Origin: Rotaria macrura
Lineage: Eukaryota > Rotifera > Eurotatoria > Philodinida > Philodinidae
Reading direction: 5' to 3'
Length of the DNA stretch: 64,000 nt
NCBI GenBank assembly: GCA_900239685.1
Contig: OENT01000757.1
Span: 1 to 64,000 of the forward strand
Part shown: piece after piece, positions 14,301 through 25,342 of the stretch
How the letters are laid out: each line of letters opens with the position of its first letter
Numbering within the stretch: position 1 is the stretch's first letter
Notes under the pieces: model-generated
The model's database searches: none
What the model was told of the DNA's origin: nothing
What the model saw: only the letters and a program-made list of their open reading frames with translations
Translations under genes and position numbers: made by a program

Positions 14301-17300
14301 CATCACCACTTTGTACAGTGGAAACTATTATCAATGTTCCTACAGGTGTCACTTCAGTAGAATTGATAATTTCTATGGGACTTTGTTTTGCGCTTGTTAA
14401 CCATCGAATACTGTACAAATAGCTTGCGCATTCCCCACTACTTGTAACAACTACATAGCCGAAATCAGGAAACGATTGAAGAAGACTTGTCAAATCTTGT
14501 CCACTGATATTCACTGGAATCGACGTATATAGATGTTGGTTGAACATTATATTATAGTATCCACCGATGGGTTTCGATGCACTAGTAATCAATGTCACGT
14601 TAGCAATCTAAAAAGAAAAAGGTATAATAACTCAATAGCAAGGAATTCAGTAGAAAGAACAAATGTATTACTGCGGATGGTAATGGTTGGATCAATGTTG
14701 GTGATATACATGATGTATAACGAAATGAAATATCAATGGTGTGAATTGGTTTTGAATGTGTTATGCTAAGCGAATTCGAGAGTAACTGATATTTTGGATA
14801 GAGCCGTCGGACACCTTCAATAGATGAATTTTGACAATAGGCTGTCGTATTTGAAGTTACACCACATATAGGCATGTTGTCTTCATCGAGTGTGCATGAG
14901 AAATATGTTTGACCATTATAAACAAACGGAAAGATGCATTGGCCTGATGAAGACTCATCGACAGTACTCAAAACTGTTTGATCTTCGTAACCATTAGGCA
15001 ATGAGGTGCGTAATGAGACCGTATCAAATCGGGCACCAGTTGGAGTTGAAGAATCAAGATAAACACTTATGATGAGAAAGGTAGAAATTGTCCAGTACGT
15101 GTCCGAATACTGCTGAAGTGTATCTAGAAGAGAAATACATGTATAATGCCAATGTCCATTTTGATTTAGTTGCATCACTATATTGTTATCACTATTGGTT
15201 GACGGATCTCCATCGGTTTGAACAATAAAATGCATACTGAAAGTGACGTTGCTTGGTGGAATCTTGTATGCAAAACACATGTAATCAGCAACTTGTGCAT
15301 TGTTTTTAATTAAAGAGCCATTTGCGGTTGAGCCGATACCACAAAATGCCGTATCTGTAACGATACCTGCATCACTGTATGAGGCCCTCCTTTCGAAGTC
15401 ATCAACATAGACGATCGAAGGTATAGCTTGAGCATTATTGAGTGATTGTGGGCAACGAATAGTAAATAGTTGATTAAATGCATCTTGGAGCATATTACTT
15501 GTTACATCACTGGTCCAAAAATCGAAGTATTCAGTTGTTGCTCCATCTAATCGAAATGCTAGTTTGGTGCCAGATGCTATACCTTGCACTGCTTCTGATG
15601 CATTCTGTGGATTGACGAAAGCAGTTGATATAATAGTTAGCAATGAAACATCTCCCATTTCGAACGGAAAATTGACTTGGTATGCAGTACCCACAAGAGT
15701 AACATTAACCATCAAAGGATAGATTGTCGGTAAATCATTCAAAGCATCTTGAACAACACTCAGATCTGATGCTCCATCAAGAATAGCTAAAAATCGATTA
15801 TTAGGCACACCTATAGATTTATATTTCGAAATATGAAACCCTTCAACACGAACCTGTGTATACTCCTTCGAAACCAATTTGAAATGGTTCAGTGATAACT
15901 GGCATTGTTTGAATTTCAGATATTCCACCAATCGCCGATTCAATAGCATAGACTATTTGCTTTAAATCAAAGCAAAAACATTTTGATATTGACACTTCAT
16001 CTTTCTAAGATCGCAAGTCAATTTATTTGCTGAATTGGTGAACTTAGTAATAATAAGCCGTGATGCTTCCTTGTTTACAGTTTACAACTGTCTATACTGA
16101 ACAAAAATGGTACCATACGAAAGCTATTTGGCTCCGTATAGTATTTTATAATATAATGATAGAAACCATGCACTTCTGTGAAATATTTTTGAGTTTTACT
16201 AGTATAACAAAGGGTTTTCTATCGAACTTTTATGAGTTTAAAATCAACAAAAAGTTTCGTTTCAAAGCCTAACAGTTGTCTTATTCAGGAAGGCTTCTTA
16301 ATAGACCACAGTATCGTATCACTGTTGATATATATCATATAATGAATCAACATCAGTTTCATGTCATGTACTGGTGAACATAATGAAAATCAATTGTCTC
16401 ATTAAACAATCAGTTATTTTCTATCAGTCTTCTAAAAATTCATTTATACAATTTTTCATTAGTTTTCATAATCTTTCCTTTGCATGTGCAATCTATTATT
16501 CTATTCACCAATTTAATTATGGTCATGATAACGAACTTGAAAATAGTTCAAAATTTGCAGTATTCATTATTATCTTTTAAATTGAACTCTTGTTTATCTG
16601 TAACGCTTTTTCTTAAAGTCAGTTTTCATGGACCGTTTGAAAGTCCATCTTCAAATGTATTACATTAACAGTCCGATACTTGTGATAAAATAGATCTCAC
16701 TCAATTTACATTTATAATTGTCCCGTAGCTTCTAAATGCATTTTCTTCTTACACATCTTAATCCATTTATAGTTTATGAGAGTGAATCCTGCTTTGATCA
16801 AACTTTACGTTATCGATAAGCAATTAAACCTTCATAAATTTGATTAATGAGATTTGGTTCAATAGAGTGAATCATCAAGAGCAGAAGAGTTCAAAAATTA
16901 ATCAAGTAACCACTGTGTTATAATAAAAATAAACAACTGTCTGATATTTACATTTATCAAGAACAGATACTGATTTTTCAATACAAAATTTTTAATTTTA
17001 TTAGCTGTTCGTTCAAACTGTTCCTCTAAAAAATCGTTAAGTTAATAAAAAATCTAACACTCTACTGTTAAAAGTCTATTTAAATTATTTATTTAACCAT
17101 AGCATCCTCCTATATATATATAACATAGTTGATCAAAAACTTATATAAACAACTAAATGGATGAAAATTAATGGCATCTCAAGAAAAGTTTTTCAGTGTG
17201 TTCATTAACAGAAATTTGGAATCTGTAGAGTACTTCAACGAACATTTAAAGTGATCGAATATTCATTTGTCGTAATCGGATTTTCCTTTATTCGCCTTCA

Positions 17301-20300
17301 CACGTACCCAAAAAAGGATACTAAGTTACTAACTAAAAGCATAAAGCACAAACGTGAAAATAGACACACGTTGCGAGTTATATCTAGTTAACAATATGTC
17401 AAAATATATTCATCATGGTTCTTTTATAATTCAAAGTTAAAGTCCATAACAGGAAGGCGTTGAGTTACTGTCTAGAAACATAAATCTAATACACGTTTAT
17501 TTTACGCGTTTAATTTTACTTGTAGTTTAATATATCTTGAAAAAGGGTAAGTTATTTCTCTGAGGGATTTAAAAGCAATGTATTCTTATTCCTTGTCTTC
17601 GATTTCATGCTCATTTCGAGGTGAGTCTGGTTGCACAATGGAAACTAAAGTCGAATCCTGTTTGTATTCTTTTTGTTTTGTTAAGTTCCAATGGACATGC
17701 GAAAAATAGTGAGTTATTTTCATAAAAAAGTCCCATGTTCTGTTCTATTATATCAGATCGATATAAAAACAATACAAACATTGAATTAACTGTTACTCAT
17801 CGAAATCGACTACTCGATACAGATATAGGAGAAATGAACAATCTATACCCATCATATAAACTAGAGTACATGGGAATTTGGATTACAGTTCGATGGCATG
17901 ATTGGCGTAAAGTATAGTAGCATTTTTTGTAAGAAGGGAATGGTTTTTAAAATTAAGTTTGAAGTTCACACCAATATGAAGTCCTTTAGATCGTATCTGA
18001 GGATGGTATTTGAATGATTAAGAGAACTATTATGCCTTTTCATTTTCTGAGTTTTTCGAAATTGCTATGAGGATGCGTCCTCGGAAGCAATCTTGTTGTA
18101 TGAATTGCAAAGCCTATATTTACAAAATGAGTCTTCATGCTTTAGGAAAGGATTTCAAACGAAACCTTATATAAAAAAACCATTTATTCTAATCTGTAAT
18201 GAGTGGTTTTGTGTGAAATTGTGTTCATAGGAAACTTAACAAGATGAGAAATTTATTTATTTCAAAAATCAAAAACATCTTAGATTCTTTAGAGTACCTT
18301 TAATTTATTCTGTGTTGCAGCGAAAAAAATTATGCCAGAGTGATATTTGTTAAAGTGCAATTGACCGTGTTGTTTGCTAAGAAATCGAAACAAGATTCTC
18401 GTCTTCGATTAGTTGAAAATCAATTTTTTCCAAGCAATCTAACCACAATTTTCAAGAGCAAGCATGTTCAATAAAACCATGCATTGTTTCGGTTAAAAAA
18501 TGTGACTCGAAAATTGAAAGGAGCTGGATGATATTTTATGAGCAACATTATCTGTGACACACTAATTTGAGATAACTACAGGAAACCAGCGAGATGGATT
18601 TAATTTACCTGATGCTCAGCAATTGTATTATTGCCTATTTGAATATTTTGAATTGTATTGGAATCCGAAATGACACCGGTATTGAGTGTTGTTTGCAACA
18701 TAGTTGCATTTATTGACAATTGGATGTTACCTCCAGTAGTTGAGCTTATGCACAGCATAAAGTAGCTATATGAAAATCTATCTATGTATCATGTTTTGCA
18801 ATTATTAATTTTACCGACTTAGTATTATTATAGAGTGTCTGTTGTGTTGATTCGAAGTTTGAACTAGTATTGATAATTTGGACATTATGGTCTGGATTTT
18901 CATCAGTGCTTAAATATAGAATAGCATGGGTGATTGTTTCCAACCGGAATGTGAATGTTGCTGTCCTTGGGGGACGTAAATATCCAATAAGCCATACTGT
19001 TGTGTTCGAATAGTATTGGGAAACAATTGATGCTTCTTCTGTCCAATTCCTCGTGGCATTCATGCTTGGCATAGGTGGTGTTGCATTGCCTATGGTATTC
19101 TATAGAATTGAGAAGAGTAAAAAATCAGGCTCGAAAGAACAAAATCGAACATCTAAAATACCAAATCAGTGAAGAAAGATTCAACATAAATATGGAGACC
19201 ACGACCGCCTGTAGAAAAAAATGAAATGACTTATTTCTATTTAGTAATGAACTCACCATGATAATTTGTTTGATTGATATCTGGCATTGTTGATGTTTGG
19301 CACTGGATAGTAGTCAAATTTGAACTCTGAATAGTGCAAGGTTGGTCGCCCACATTCACAAAAAGTGGAAGTTGATTACTGTCACTGAAGTATTTACCAT
19401 TAATAGTCAAAATAGTACCACCTTCTGTACTTCCACTGTTCGGTGACACATTCGAAATAACTAATAAAGAATAGAAATTACTGTCATCTGCAGTGAAATA
19501 ACACTTGATATGGACATACGTGCATAAGTTCGAAAATTGTACAGTTGACCAGTAGCTGACAGTTGATACAGACTACCAACAGTTGATGAACGGCCGTATT
19601 GATTAGTAACAAGCATAGTGACATTGAATATTCCTATCGAACAAAGAAACTTGTTGCAAACCATTTGCCGATTCATATTCTAAGAGATGAAATGTCATTT
19701 ACCGACTTCGTTGCTCGCAAAAAAACATTGAAGCTGCGTGCTGCTCACAACTGAATAGCTAAGATTAGAGTGAAGATTCTTCTTAATCGATGAAACAAAA
19801 GAAAACGAAACTTACGGACTACCACTGAGAGGATCGATCAAATTGCAAAGTTGACCACCAATGTATACGCTAGATTTATCATGGTTCAAACGAAACAGAC
19901 AATACTTATGAGCTACGTCTCTTACCGAGAAATGAGTGGAACGTGATCCTGAGAACAGGCATTGACGTCTCGAGAATAGCACGACGCTCGGAAGACACCC
20001 AGCAATGTGACCAATCGCTGAGGTAGGCCGGATACTGGTGATATGTTCGTGATGCGAGGCGTATTATCCAGACGCGATTCAAAGATTGTCCAGCTCGGAT
20101 TCGTGTATTGAGAAGTCGGAATCAGTATGCCGTTCACGTACACTTGAATTTGATATACACCTGCGGGCATTGGCACTGTGTAGCATGTTAATTGAGTATC
20201 AGTTCCTGTCTCAGTTTGCATGATACAGTCATAGACATTATAGTTACTGACTAACAGCACTACATTCGTCGTCACTACAGATGGTACAACTCTGAAACCA

Positions 20301-20446
20301 TTCGGCGCAAATCCAGTTCCATATATCCATAGTAAAGTACCACCTTCAGTACTGCCTGCATTCTGTGTTGGATAATTGCTTTTGACTGTGCTGACATAAG
20401 TCACTGTAGGGTAACAGACGACTGAAAGGATAAATAAGTATAGCAT
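614..20446 (-). CDS. PKHD1L1: Fibrocystin-L (PKHD1L1) orthologue, 3'-truncated by window edge
   Basis: A giant cell-surface protein gene. In vertebrates PKHD1L1 is a single-pass protein with a huge extracellular part, found for example on hair-cell stereocilia; the role here is inferred. I traced 35 exons (10,496 coding nt) whose phases all agree. Domain order matches the vertebrate protein: signal peptide, three IPT/TIG, PA14, a long middle segment, four IPT, a cupredoxin-like segment (WRW, then FSYQF), about seven more IPT, G8, parallel beta-helix repeats, a Pro-rich linker, second G8 and more beta-helix. Diagnostic matches include RVYIGG, GGRGL before PA14, LQDGVEIGN, WPYDG and DDDGSLSG. 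The chosen start (20,446) gives a hydrophobic leader MLYLFILSVVC; an upstream signal-peptide exon spliced at about 20,425 is possible. The protein is not finished at 614: by vertebrate comparison roughly 1,000 residues, including the TM helix, lie beyond position 1. Four large introns carry repeats; the rest are tiny. Confidence 0.93.
2876..4406. mobile_element. 1.5-kb element with ~385-bp imperfect inverted repeats, in a PKHD1L1 intron
   Basis: The arms are about 2,876-3,258 and 4,018-4,406 and read as reverse complements of each other at clearly more than 80% by eye. Shared stretches include the AACCGTGGTC segment, TTTATTTAAACAACTGACA, and CACCCCTTTTAAGTTAATACC. The 760-bp centre has no coding capacity I can recognise. 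This looks like a non-autonomous foldback or long-TIR DNA transposon. It fills most of the 2.4-kb intron between exons 28 and 29. No target-site duplication was evident. Confidence 0.7.
4737..8929 (-). other. PKHD1L1: PKHD1L1 exons 18-28: first G8 domain, parallel beta-helix repeats, Pro-rich linker
   Basis: Exons 8929-8451, 8397-8041, 7991-7932, 7577-7432, 7379-7201, 7143-7020, 6972-6474, 5757-5641, 5581-5205, 5139-4947 and 4891-4737. G8 starts at WSSPWTWGGQQPPEAG and continues through GGRLQIGTEQNRYQHQA to GAKVLALRGGIVDMHGK, with conserved Gly and the PPE/G turn. After it come beta-helix (PbH1) strands rich in N-x-N and V-x-I patterns (NYITIENNVAYN, EYNAVAGSTHYGYWY). Exon 28 ends in a Pro/Thr-rich linker (LPTPTPSVPPPQPGNE) before the second G8. 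Confidence 0.88.
5758..6473 (-). other. PKHD1L1 intron 24, no feature seen
   Basis: A 716-bp intron. Exons on both sides join in frame (GLV|VMWDRR), so no exon is missing here. A short minus-strand frame at 6,002-6,184 has no support. Confidence 0.6.
8994..10967 (-). other. PKHD1L1: PKHD1L1 exons 14-17: second IPT/TIG cluster
   Basis: Exons 10967-10794, 10741-10502, 10438-9974 and 9897-8994. About seven IPT/TIG immunoglobulin-like repeats can be read from their ISPVEGTMG, ISPSRGSIFGG, SPTTSGIYGG, VDPAAGSAS, VTPAECGYGGG and VTPRRGGTGGG starts. Most contain a single Cys in the conserved strand and several N-glycosylation sequons. The run leads straight into the first G8 domain, as in vertebrates. 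Confidence 0.88.
10968..12554 (-). other. PKHD1L1 intron 13 with a small tandem duplication
   Basis: A 1.6-kb intron. It contains a 24-nt direct tandem duplication near 11,306-11,353 (GAGTGCCAGATGAGAAATTA, then a near copy). Nothing else was recognised. Confidence 0.5.
12555..15959 (-). other. PKHD1L1: PKHD1L1 exons 9-13: middle segment, IPT cluster, cupredoxin-like and FN2-like modules
   Basis: Exons 15959-15854, 15810-14672, 14607-14245, 14196-12738 and 12686-12555. Exons 10 and 13 each hold a short fibronectin-type-II-like motif (C-x-FPF-x-[YF]-G, then a paired Cys) at 14,834-14,938 and 12,565-12,678. Exon 11 carries the SGECASYLYSIRW strand, seen in vertebrate PKHD1L1 as TCAGYAWNIKW. Exon 12 holds four IPT repeats, each with the GxGF signature, then a cupredoxin-like fold (GPGFAWLPS, VTWRWNSP, FSYQFYATGTYYY), which vertebrate PKHD1L1 has at the same place. 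Confidence 0.88.
15960..18608 (-). other. PKHD1L1 intron 8, largest intron of the gene
   Basis: A 2.65-kb AT-rich intron. Exons 8 and 9 join in frame across it. A 60-codon plus-strand frame at 17,735-17,917 has ordinary-looking composition but no recognisable motif or splice context. No repeat was recognised. Confidence 0.5.
18609..20446 (-). other. PKHD1L1: PKHD1L1 exons 1-8: signal peptide, IPT 1-3, PA14
   Basis: Exons read on the minus strand: 20446-19926, 19869-19816, 19758-19703, 19633-19520, 19460-19257, 19208-19162, 19099-18819, 18765-18609. The first IPT shows GSTEGGTLLWIYGTGF, the second starts ITNISPVSG, the third SPNSGSTEGGTILTINGKYF. Exon 6 encodes the GRGLHIYVE strand that leads into PA14, and exon 7 the PA14 core (NWTEEAS, then YLSTDENPD). 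The exon 7 donor must be the weak GTCGGT; using the GTAAAA four bases later would put a stop just inside exon 8. Many N-x-S/T sequons fit an extracellular protein. Confidence 0.88.
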
Positions 20447-21443
20447 GGTACATAGTTCTTCAGTAACCAAAGGCAAAAGGCAATCGTTGATTTTGAGAAG
20501 CAAAATTATTAAATGTTTACAGAGGACCTTCAATGAACGACTAATATCATTCTTGATGATCAGATACAATATATTTGAGAGCAAAACACTCAAAGAATCA
20601 AGTATATGAGAAACACTCGAGATAAAAAGGAATGCACGTCATTCTTCTGGCATGTTGTAAGTTACGTATTGATTTTTGAAATCAGAGTGATCGCAACTAT
20701 ATTTTCATCACATATCAAGAAAAAATCATTTCCGATCTCAAGCCGAAGATATGCGGTAGTCGAGAGAAACAAAATATCAAAAAATGATTCACATTCAAAT
20801 ATATTCTGCATTGAAAATTTAACAAGACTGCGTTAGCTAATTCAAATGTTTGATCGATTATTAAGAATCAGCGTCTAAAAGATTTCATAAATTAGTAGCA
20901 CTCAGAAAGTCGAAAAAACAAAAACTAATTGCATACAAATGAGAAAATGGACAAAAATCGTGACTCGTTTCAAATTCATAGGCTAAAATACATGCTTACA
21001 TTTATTTTATCGTACAAGTTCTATTAAAAATAAAATTTACTGCATTTTTTTCATAATAATGCCACCTATTCTCAATAAATCTGAGATGAGTCAATTTTCA
21101 TGTCCGTTTCATAATCAACGATATGGAATTAGTTTTCACTTATTTGTCATAAAGTTCATGAACGGCATGGATTTTTTTCTGATAATTTTACTTCATGGAA
21201 GTGGGTGGGGTGTGGAGTTGTGTCCACCGTAAAATTGATCAAAATTCTTTACAAGGCCGCGGCAGTGACTATGACTGATGGTTAGTTGCGGACTGTAACG
21301 GCTATTCAATTAGTCACATATCTGATATCTATATTAAGTGAATTTGATTTCTCACCAGTAAACAGTTTCATATCTTTAACTTCTTTTGGCAATTTCCTTC
21401 TTGTTCTGAATTAAAATCATTATGAATAAACGTCACAACAAGT

Positions 21444-21872
21444 TTAAAGTAAAATAAAAGTACCCCGTCCAAAAACATACGGCAGGAGCCAGCCGGATCC
21501 GGTGGTTTTCCAACGAATACCAAAAGCAGGATACCTGTCCGGTTTCTTTTTACGGGTTCCGATGCATTTCCCTTCAATTCCAGCCACCATAATCCACACA
21601 CAGATATGACCCCTGGTTCCAGCACACGTTCCGGTTACGTATAACCCAGTTTCCCTGCTAGGAGAGGATACGGATTCAGATCCGACTGTTTTCCAAAACC
21701 TTTCCTGGATCATGAAAAAAACAGTTTTCCCGACGGCACAGAAAATGATCAAGATCCGATCTTTTTCGATTCTTGTCTTCACGCTTCTATTCTTTGCCGA
21801 ATCTGAACATTGGATTAATAACCGAGCTAACAATACACATGTTACTAAAATTATTTTTGTGTTAATCACCAA
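21444..21872 (-). repeat. Compositionally distinct island, possible transposon fragment
   Basis: About 21,470-21,720 is visibly richer in G+C than its surroundings, with repeated CCGGTT and CCGGATCC words. It holds a 142-codon minus-strand frame starting with a hydrophobic stretch (IILVTCVLLARLLIQ). No known domain is recognised. It could be part of a mobile element or a chance frame in a GC-richer insert. Confidence 0.3.
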
Positions 21873-22036
21873 TGAGATATCAGTTTAGACATCTTTAGAG
21901 ATTTTTTAATCGATCTCAACACCCACCCGAACTAAAACACTGGAAAGTCACAGATACCCACAAAAGCTATGAATATGGTCCTTAATCATTCAGAACAAAG
22001 CGTTTGCAGTCATTTTTCGTCCTAATTTTCCACACA

Positions 22037-22346
22037 AAGAGCAGTATCACGTGTTAAATTCCATCTTTTCGAGAACCATCCGGATCTTCGACCAAATAAG
22101 TAGATTTTCTGAGATATGTGAGTGAATTTTTTGTTTTCTTCGCAAAAACTTGTAAAACACAAAGAAATGACGAGTAGACTTCTCGAGACTTTCAAAGTAT
22201 TTTTGAGACGTGCAAACCGAAGACGTTATGTGTAAGAGCAGTACACATGTTAAAGTCGTCGATTGAGGGGACCATCCTGATCTTCGACCGAGTAAGTAGA
22301 GTTTCTAAGATCTCAGAGTGAGTGTTTTTCTTTTCTTGGTCAAAAC
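22037..22346. repeat. Diverged tandem duplication, ~195-bp period
   Basis: The segment at 22,037-22,150 (AGAGCAGTATCACGTGTTAAA, then CCATCCGGATCTTCGACC and AAGTAGATTTTCTGAGAT) recurs with changes at 22,232-22,346. A weaker direct repeat (CTCAAAACGACC...CGCCAAAGGTCTT) links 22,650-22,710 with 23,227-23,290. These look like decayed non-coding repeats. Confidence 0.55.
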
Positions 22347-23358
22347 TACCAAAGCAGACTGAGACCCACTGGGACAAAATTTATATTAAACCTCAAATGT
22401 AAACTATATTAGAGACCAAACATTTCTGAAACAATGGTAGTTACAGCGAGACAGCTAATGAAGTCTTTTCAGCTTAACGTTTTCAAAGTTCCATAAGAAT
22501 GCCGAAGGAACCATGAATTCAGGATTACATTTCAAAGAGGGTATTAGACATTGTTTTTTTACCGTTGAGCATCGCAAAGCCCTGCACTACGGAGAAGACG
22601 AAATTCTCGAAAAAAGAGAAATCAAGGTCTTCGGTTTGCTATTCTTTGTCACAGTCTCAAAACGACCCGGACACGACGCCAAAGGTCTTAAAAAGTCTCT
22701 CTATCGATGCCGATAAACTCTTCCCCATAATAAAAGGCCATGTCCTTCTATTATGAAACTTTGTATCGCTCCTTCGACGGTGGCCTACTATTATGGGCTA
22801 TGCTTTTGCTAGGATTTACCAAAAAACTAAAGGATTTTTAAAAATTGTTGTCCCATTAAAACGGACACTTTAGCAGTCAAATACTGGAAAACCAATTGTC
22901 ACTAGGAAAAAGGTCATTCATTTCACAGAACCTTGAATTTTTTACAAAAAAGCCAGATTTTTTACTAAAACGGCAGCTTTTCCACTGAAAAACCAGGTTT
23001 TTTTAGTGATAAAGCCTGAAAATCCACTAGGTCTCTGAAAAAAATGTCAGGAAATCCCATGGTCTTCTATTAGATCTTCGTGAACTTTTTCTTGGGAGTG
23101 TCCTTGTAATGAGGGTGACCTTTTATTCCAAGGGAGGGGATTACTCAGATCTAAAAATGACCTTAAAATAACGATCTTAATAAAAAAAGATCTTTAAATG
23201 TCTTTAAATTTGTTTTCCTGATGCCAGTCTCAAAAGGACTTATAAAGACCTGGAAACAACGCCAAAGATCTTAGAAAGTCTTTCTCTATAGAAGCCCTTA
23301 CTTAGATCTCAAAAAGATCTTGAAATAGCCAATTCTCTACAAAAACATATGGAAACGA

Positions 23359-24032
23359 TTTTGGTGAACTGCACAACAGCTAAGTTCTAAAACGAAAACC
23401 AAATCGTCCGAAAATCTTCAACTTTCAAGCTCGAAATGCGATAACATTTGGTGTATGTTTCGACAGTTGATACGCTGTCTAAAATTCCAAGAAAAACATT
23501 TTGTGTTATTTTGAAATACAGTCTTTCCTATATTCTTGAAAACAAATTTTGTGAATGTGTTCTTCGTCCATGAAGTCAATGTTTTGCCGAAAACTACCCC
23601 AAAACGCCTTACTTTGAGTTTTCAAGAAAACCTATCCAGGAAAAAGCTTTGCATTGCTCGAATGAATGTATTGGGATGTACTTCAGTATGTTAACTTTCA
23701 AAGAAAAAGAATCGTCAAAAAGTAACGCTGTGCTGCAAATGACGTGCAAATTTGTGCAACCATAAAAAAATGACATGAAAGTTGAGTTTTTTCGAAAAAA
23801 GAAAATCGATCTTGATTTTTTTTATTGCGTTTTTGATCAAAAAACAATTTCACAGGCATGGAACTTGTCCAGATTGTTATGCTTTTTATAATGACCAACT
23901 TAGGTTTTCCGTAGCTTACTAATTACATGGAAAGTAAATTGTAGAAAAAATGAGTTTTGAGCTTGAAAATTCAACATATTCTGACGATTTGTTTTTCGTT
24001 TTAGAACTTAGCTGTTATGTAGTTCACCAAAA
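23359..24032. mobile_element. ~670-bp element with ~90-bp terminal inverted repeats
   Basis: It begins TTTTGGTGAACTGCACAACA and ends with the near reverse complement TGTTATGTAGTTCACCAAAA. Similarity continues inward for about 90 bp (AGCTAAGTTCTAAAACGAAAA, CAAATCGTC, TTTTCAAGCTC). There is no coding frame that looks like a transposase, so it is probably a non-autonomous DNA element. Confidence 0.6.
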
Positions 24033-24160
24033 CAGTGTACGCACGGTGTTGTACCGAATTGAATGCTGAATCTTATAGGGAAAAGTTCAGTTCGAATCAA
24101 TGAAAATTAGAAAAAATTGTGAACAAATAATAAACCCTTCATTATTTCTGTGCCACGGTT

Positions 24161-24547
24161 ACTACTTCGGATGAGACTGAAATATTGCTTGATTCATGCT
24201 GTCCTTATTTAGTCAATCTTTCGAAAGTATAGCTGAAAGATGATTTCTTTTGTGTCCTAAAACTTATTCTCAATATATGAAACAAGTGTTGCCTTTGAAT
24301 TTTTTGTTTCTTAATATGAAAAAAAAAGTTGGTGTTGCATGGAATATCGAAGGTTCATCAGACATAATTTTAATCTTGACTTCGCTTCAACTCCGAAACA
24401 GGTTTTAAAAGATCTGACTCTGATTTCGATTCCGAAAAATTTGATTTCGCTGACTCCAACTCCATCTCCGAAAATTTTCGCCCTTTTAACTCCGACTTCG
24501 AGTCCGACTTCGACGGAGTCGGAGTTCGGGGCTCTTGCCAGGCCTCT
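24161..24547 (+). repeat. Hairpin-ended repeat family, copy 1
   Basis: Its reverse complement recurs at 26,007-26,351. Shared words include GAGACTGAAATATTGCTTGA, TTTAGTCAATCTTTCGAAAG, TGGAATATCGAAGGTTCATC and the closing run of CTCCGA/TTCCGA units. It ends in GACGGAGTCGGAGTTCGGGGC. Short reading frames over the (GACTCCGA)n part are repeat artefacts. Confidence 0.65.
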
Positions 24548-24961
24548 ATTTTCTTGCCAAGGGATTAAATGCATAAGAAGAATTTGAACAGATTTAGAAA
24601 TTTGTTAGCGGTCAATCAAGTATCCGAACTTATGCATTTACATCCAATTCTTGTACAAGAGCTCTTAACGCGCATGACTGTGTTCAAAAAATATCAAACT
24701 ATAGTTATTTTGTGGAATTTTCAGTCTAGGCAAGACGGCTCGATAGATTTTACCTCTTAAAAAATTTGATAGCATTGAGATATCCCATGAGTTGGGATGA
24801 AAACGCTGTGTGTTCTCATCCCATGGGATGAAACAGATATCATAAATACCCCATCCTTGGGAGTCTATAGAGTATTCCATTTCAAACTGGAATCGAAAAA
24901 AAGAACTTCACCCTGTTAGCGTCAGTGTTGATCACACTAACGCTAAACGATGATTAAGATG

Positions 24962-25035
24962 CGCCTTCTAGTCTAATTGGCTTAGGACAACTGCCCGGAT
25001 AGCAGGAGGTGTGGGTTCGATTCCCGCGAAGGTCA
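24962..25035 (+). tRNA. tRNA-like sequence, isotype unclear (possible pseudo-tRNA)
   Basis: The 74 nt fold as a cloverleaf. D stem GTCT/GGAC, T stem GTGGG/CCCGC with loop TTCGATT, and acceptor CGCCTTC/GAAGGTC with five good pairs, one G-T and one C-C mismatch at position 1-72. The A box (TAGTCTAATTGG) and B box (GGTTCGATTCC) are intact, and a TTTTT terminator follows at 25,037. The anticodon position reads GGA, but base 33 is C instead of T and there is no long variable arm as tRNA-Ser needs, so the isotype is doubtful. The acceptor and anticodon faults suggest a pseudogene or SINE head. Confidence 0.5.
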
Positions 25036-25342
25036 CTTTTTCATCGTTCTGTCACATAACATCAGTGACACTGCTTGTCTCTTTCGTTCTATACATATGT
25101 AGAGCTAACACACCCTATCATAAAAAGTCAGATTCTGTAATTCCAACAAGAAACAACGCTTGAAAAATAGAAACAAATCGAACCACTTCCATTCCAAGAT
25201 CAACAAAACTGTTCTCCATGACTCAACTAACGATGACCGAAAAAAAACCAAAAAAAACATCAATTGAATTCTGAATTCCATTCTACAAAAGCCTTTTATG
25301 AATTCAGTTGGATTCTGACTTCAATTCGACTGTGAATTAAGT

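Noticed and set aside
17735-17917. 60-codon frame inside PKHD1L1 intron 8
   Set aside because: Composition is acceptable but there is no motif, no promoter or splice evidence, and it is short enough to be chance.
21444-21872. 142-codon minus-strand frame in the GC-richer island, considered as a secreted protein
   Set aside because: No domain, odd composition following repeated CCGG words; more likely a repeat fragment than a gene.
22905-23050. Repeated phrases AAAACCAGGTTTTTT considered as a CRISPR-like array
   Set aside because: Irregular spacing and poor repeat identity; low-complexity eukaryotic sequence.
24311-24587. Overlapping frames on both strands over the GACTCCGA region
   Set aside because: Repeat artefact: the Ser/Pro/Thr-rich and Glu/Val-rich translations mirror the 8-nt repeat.
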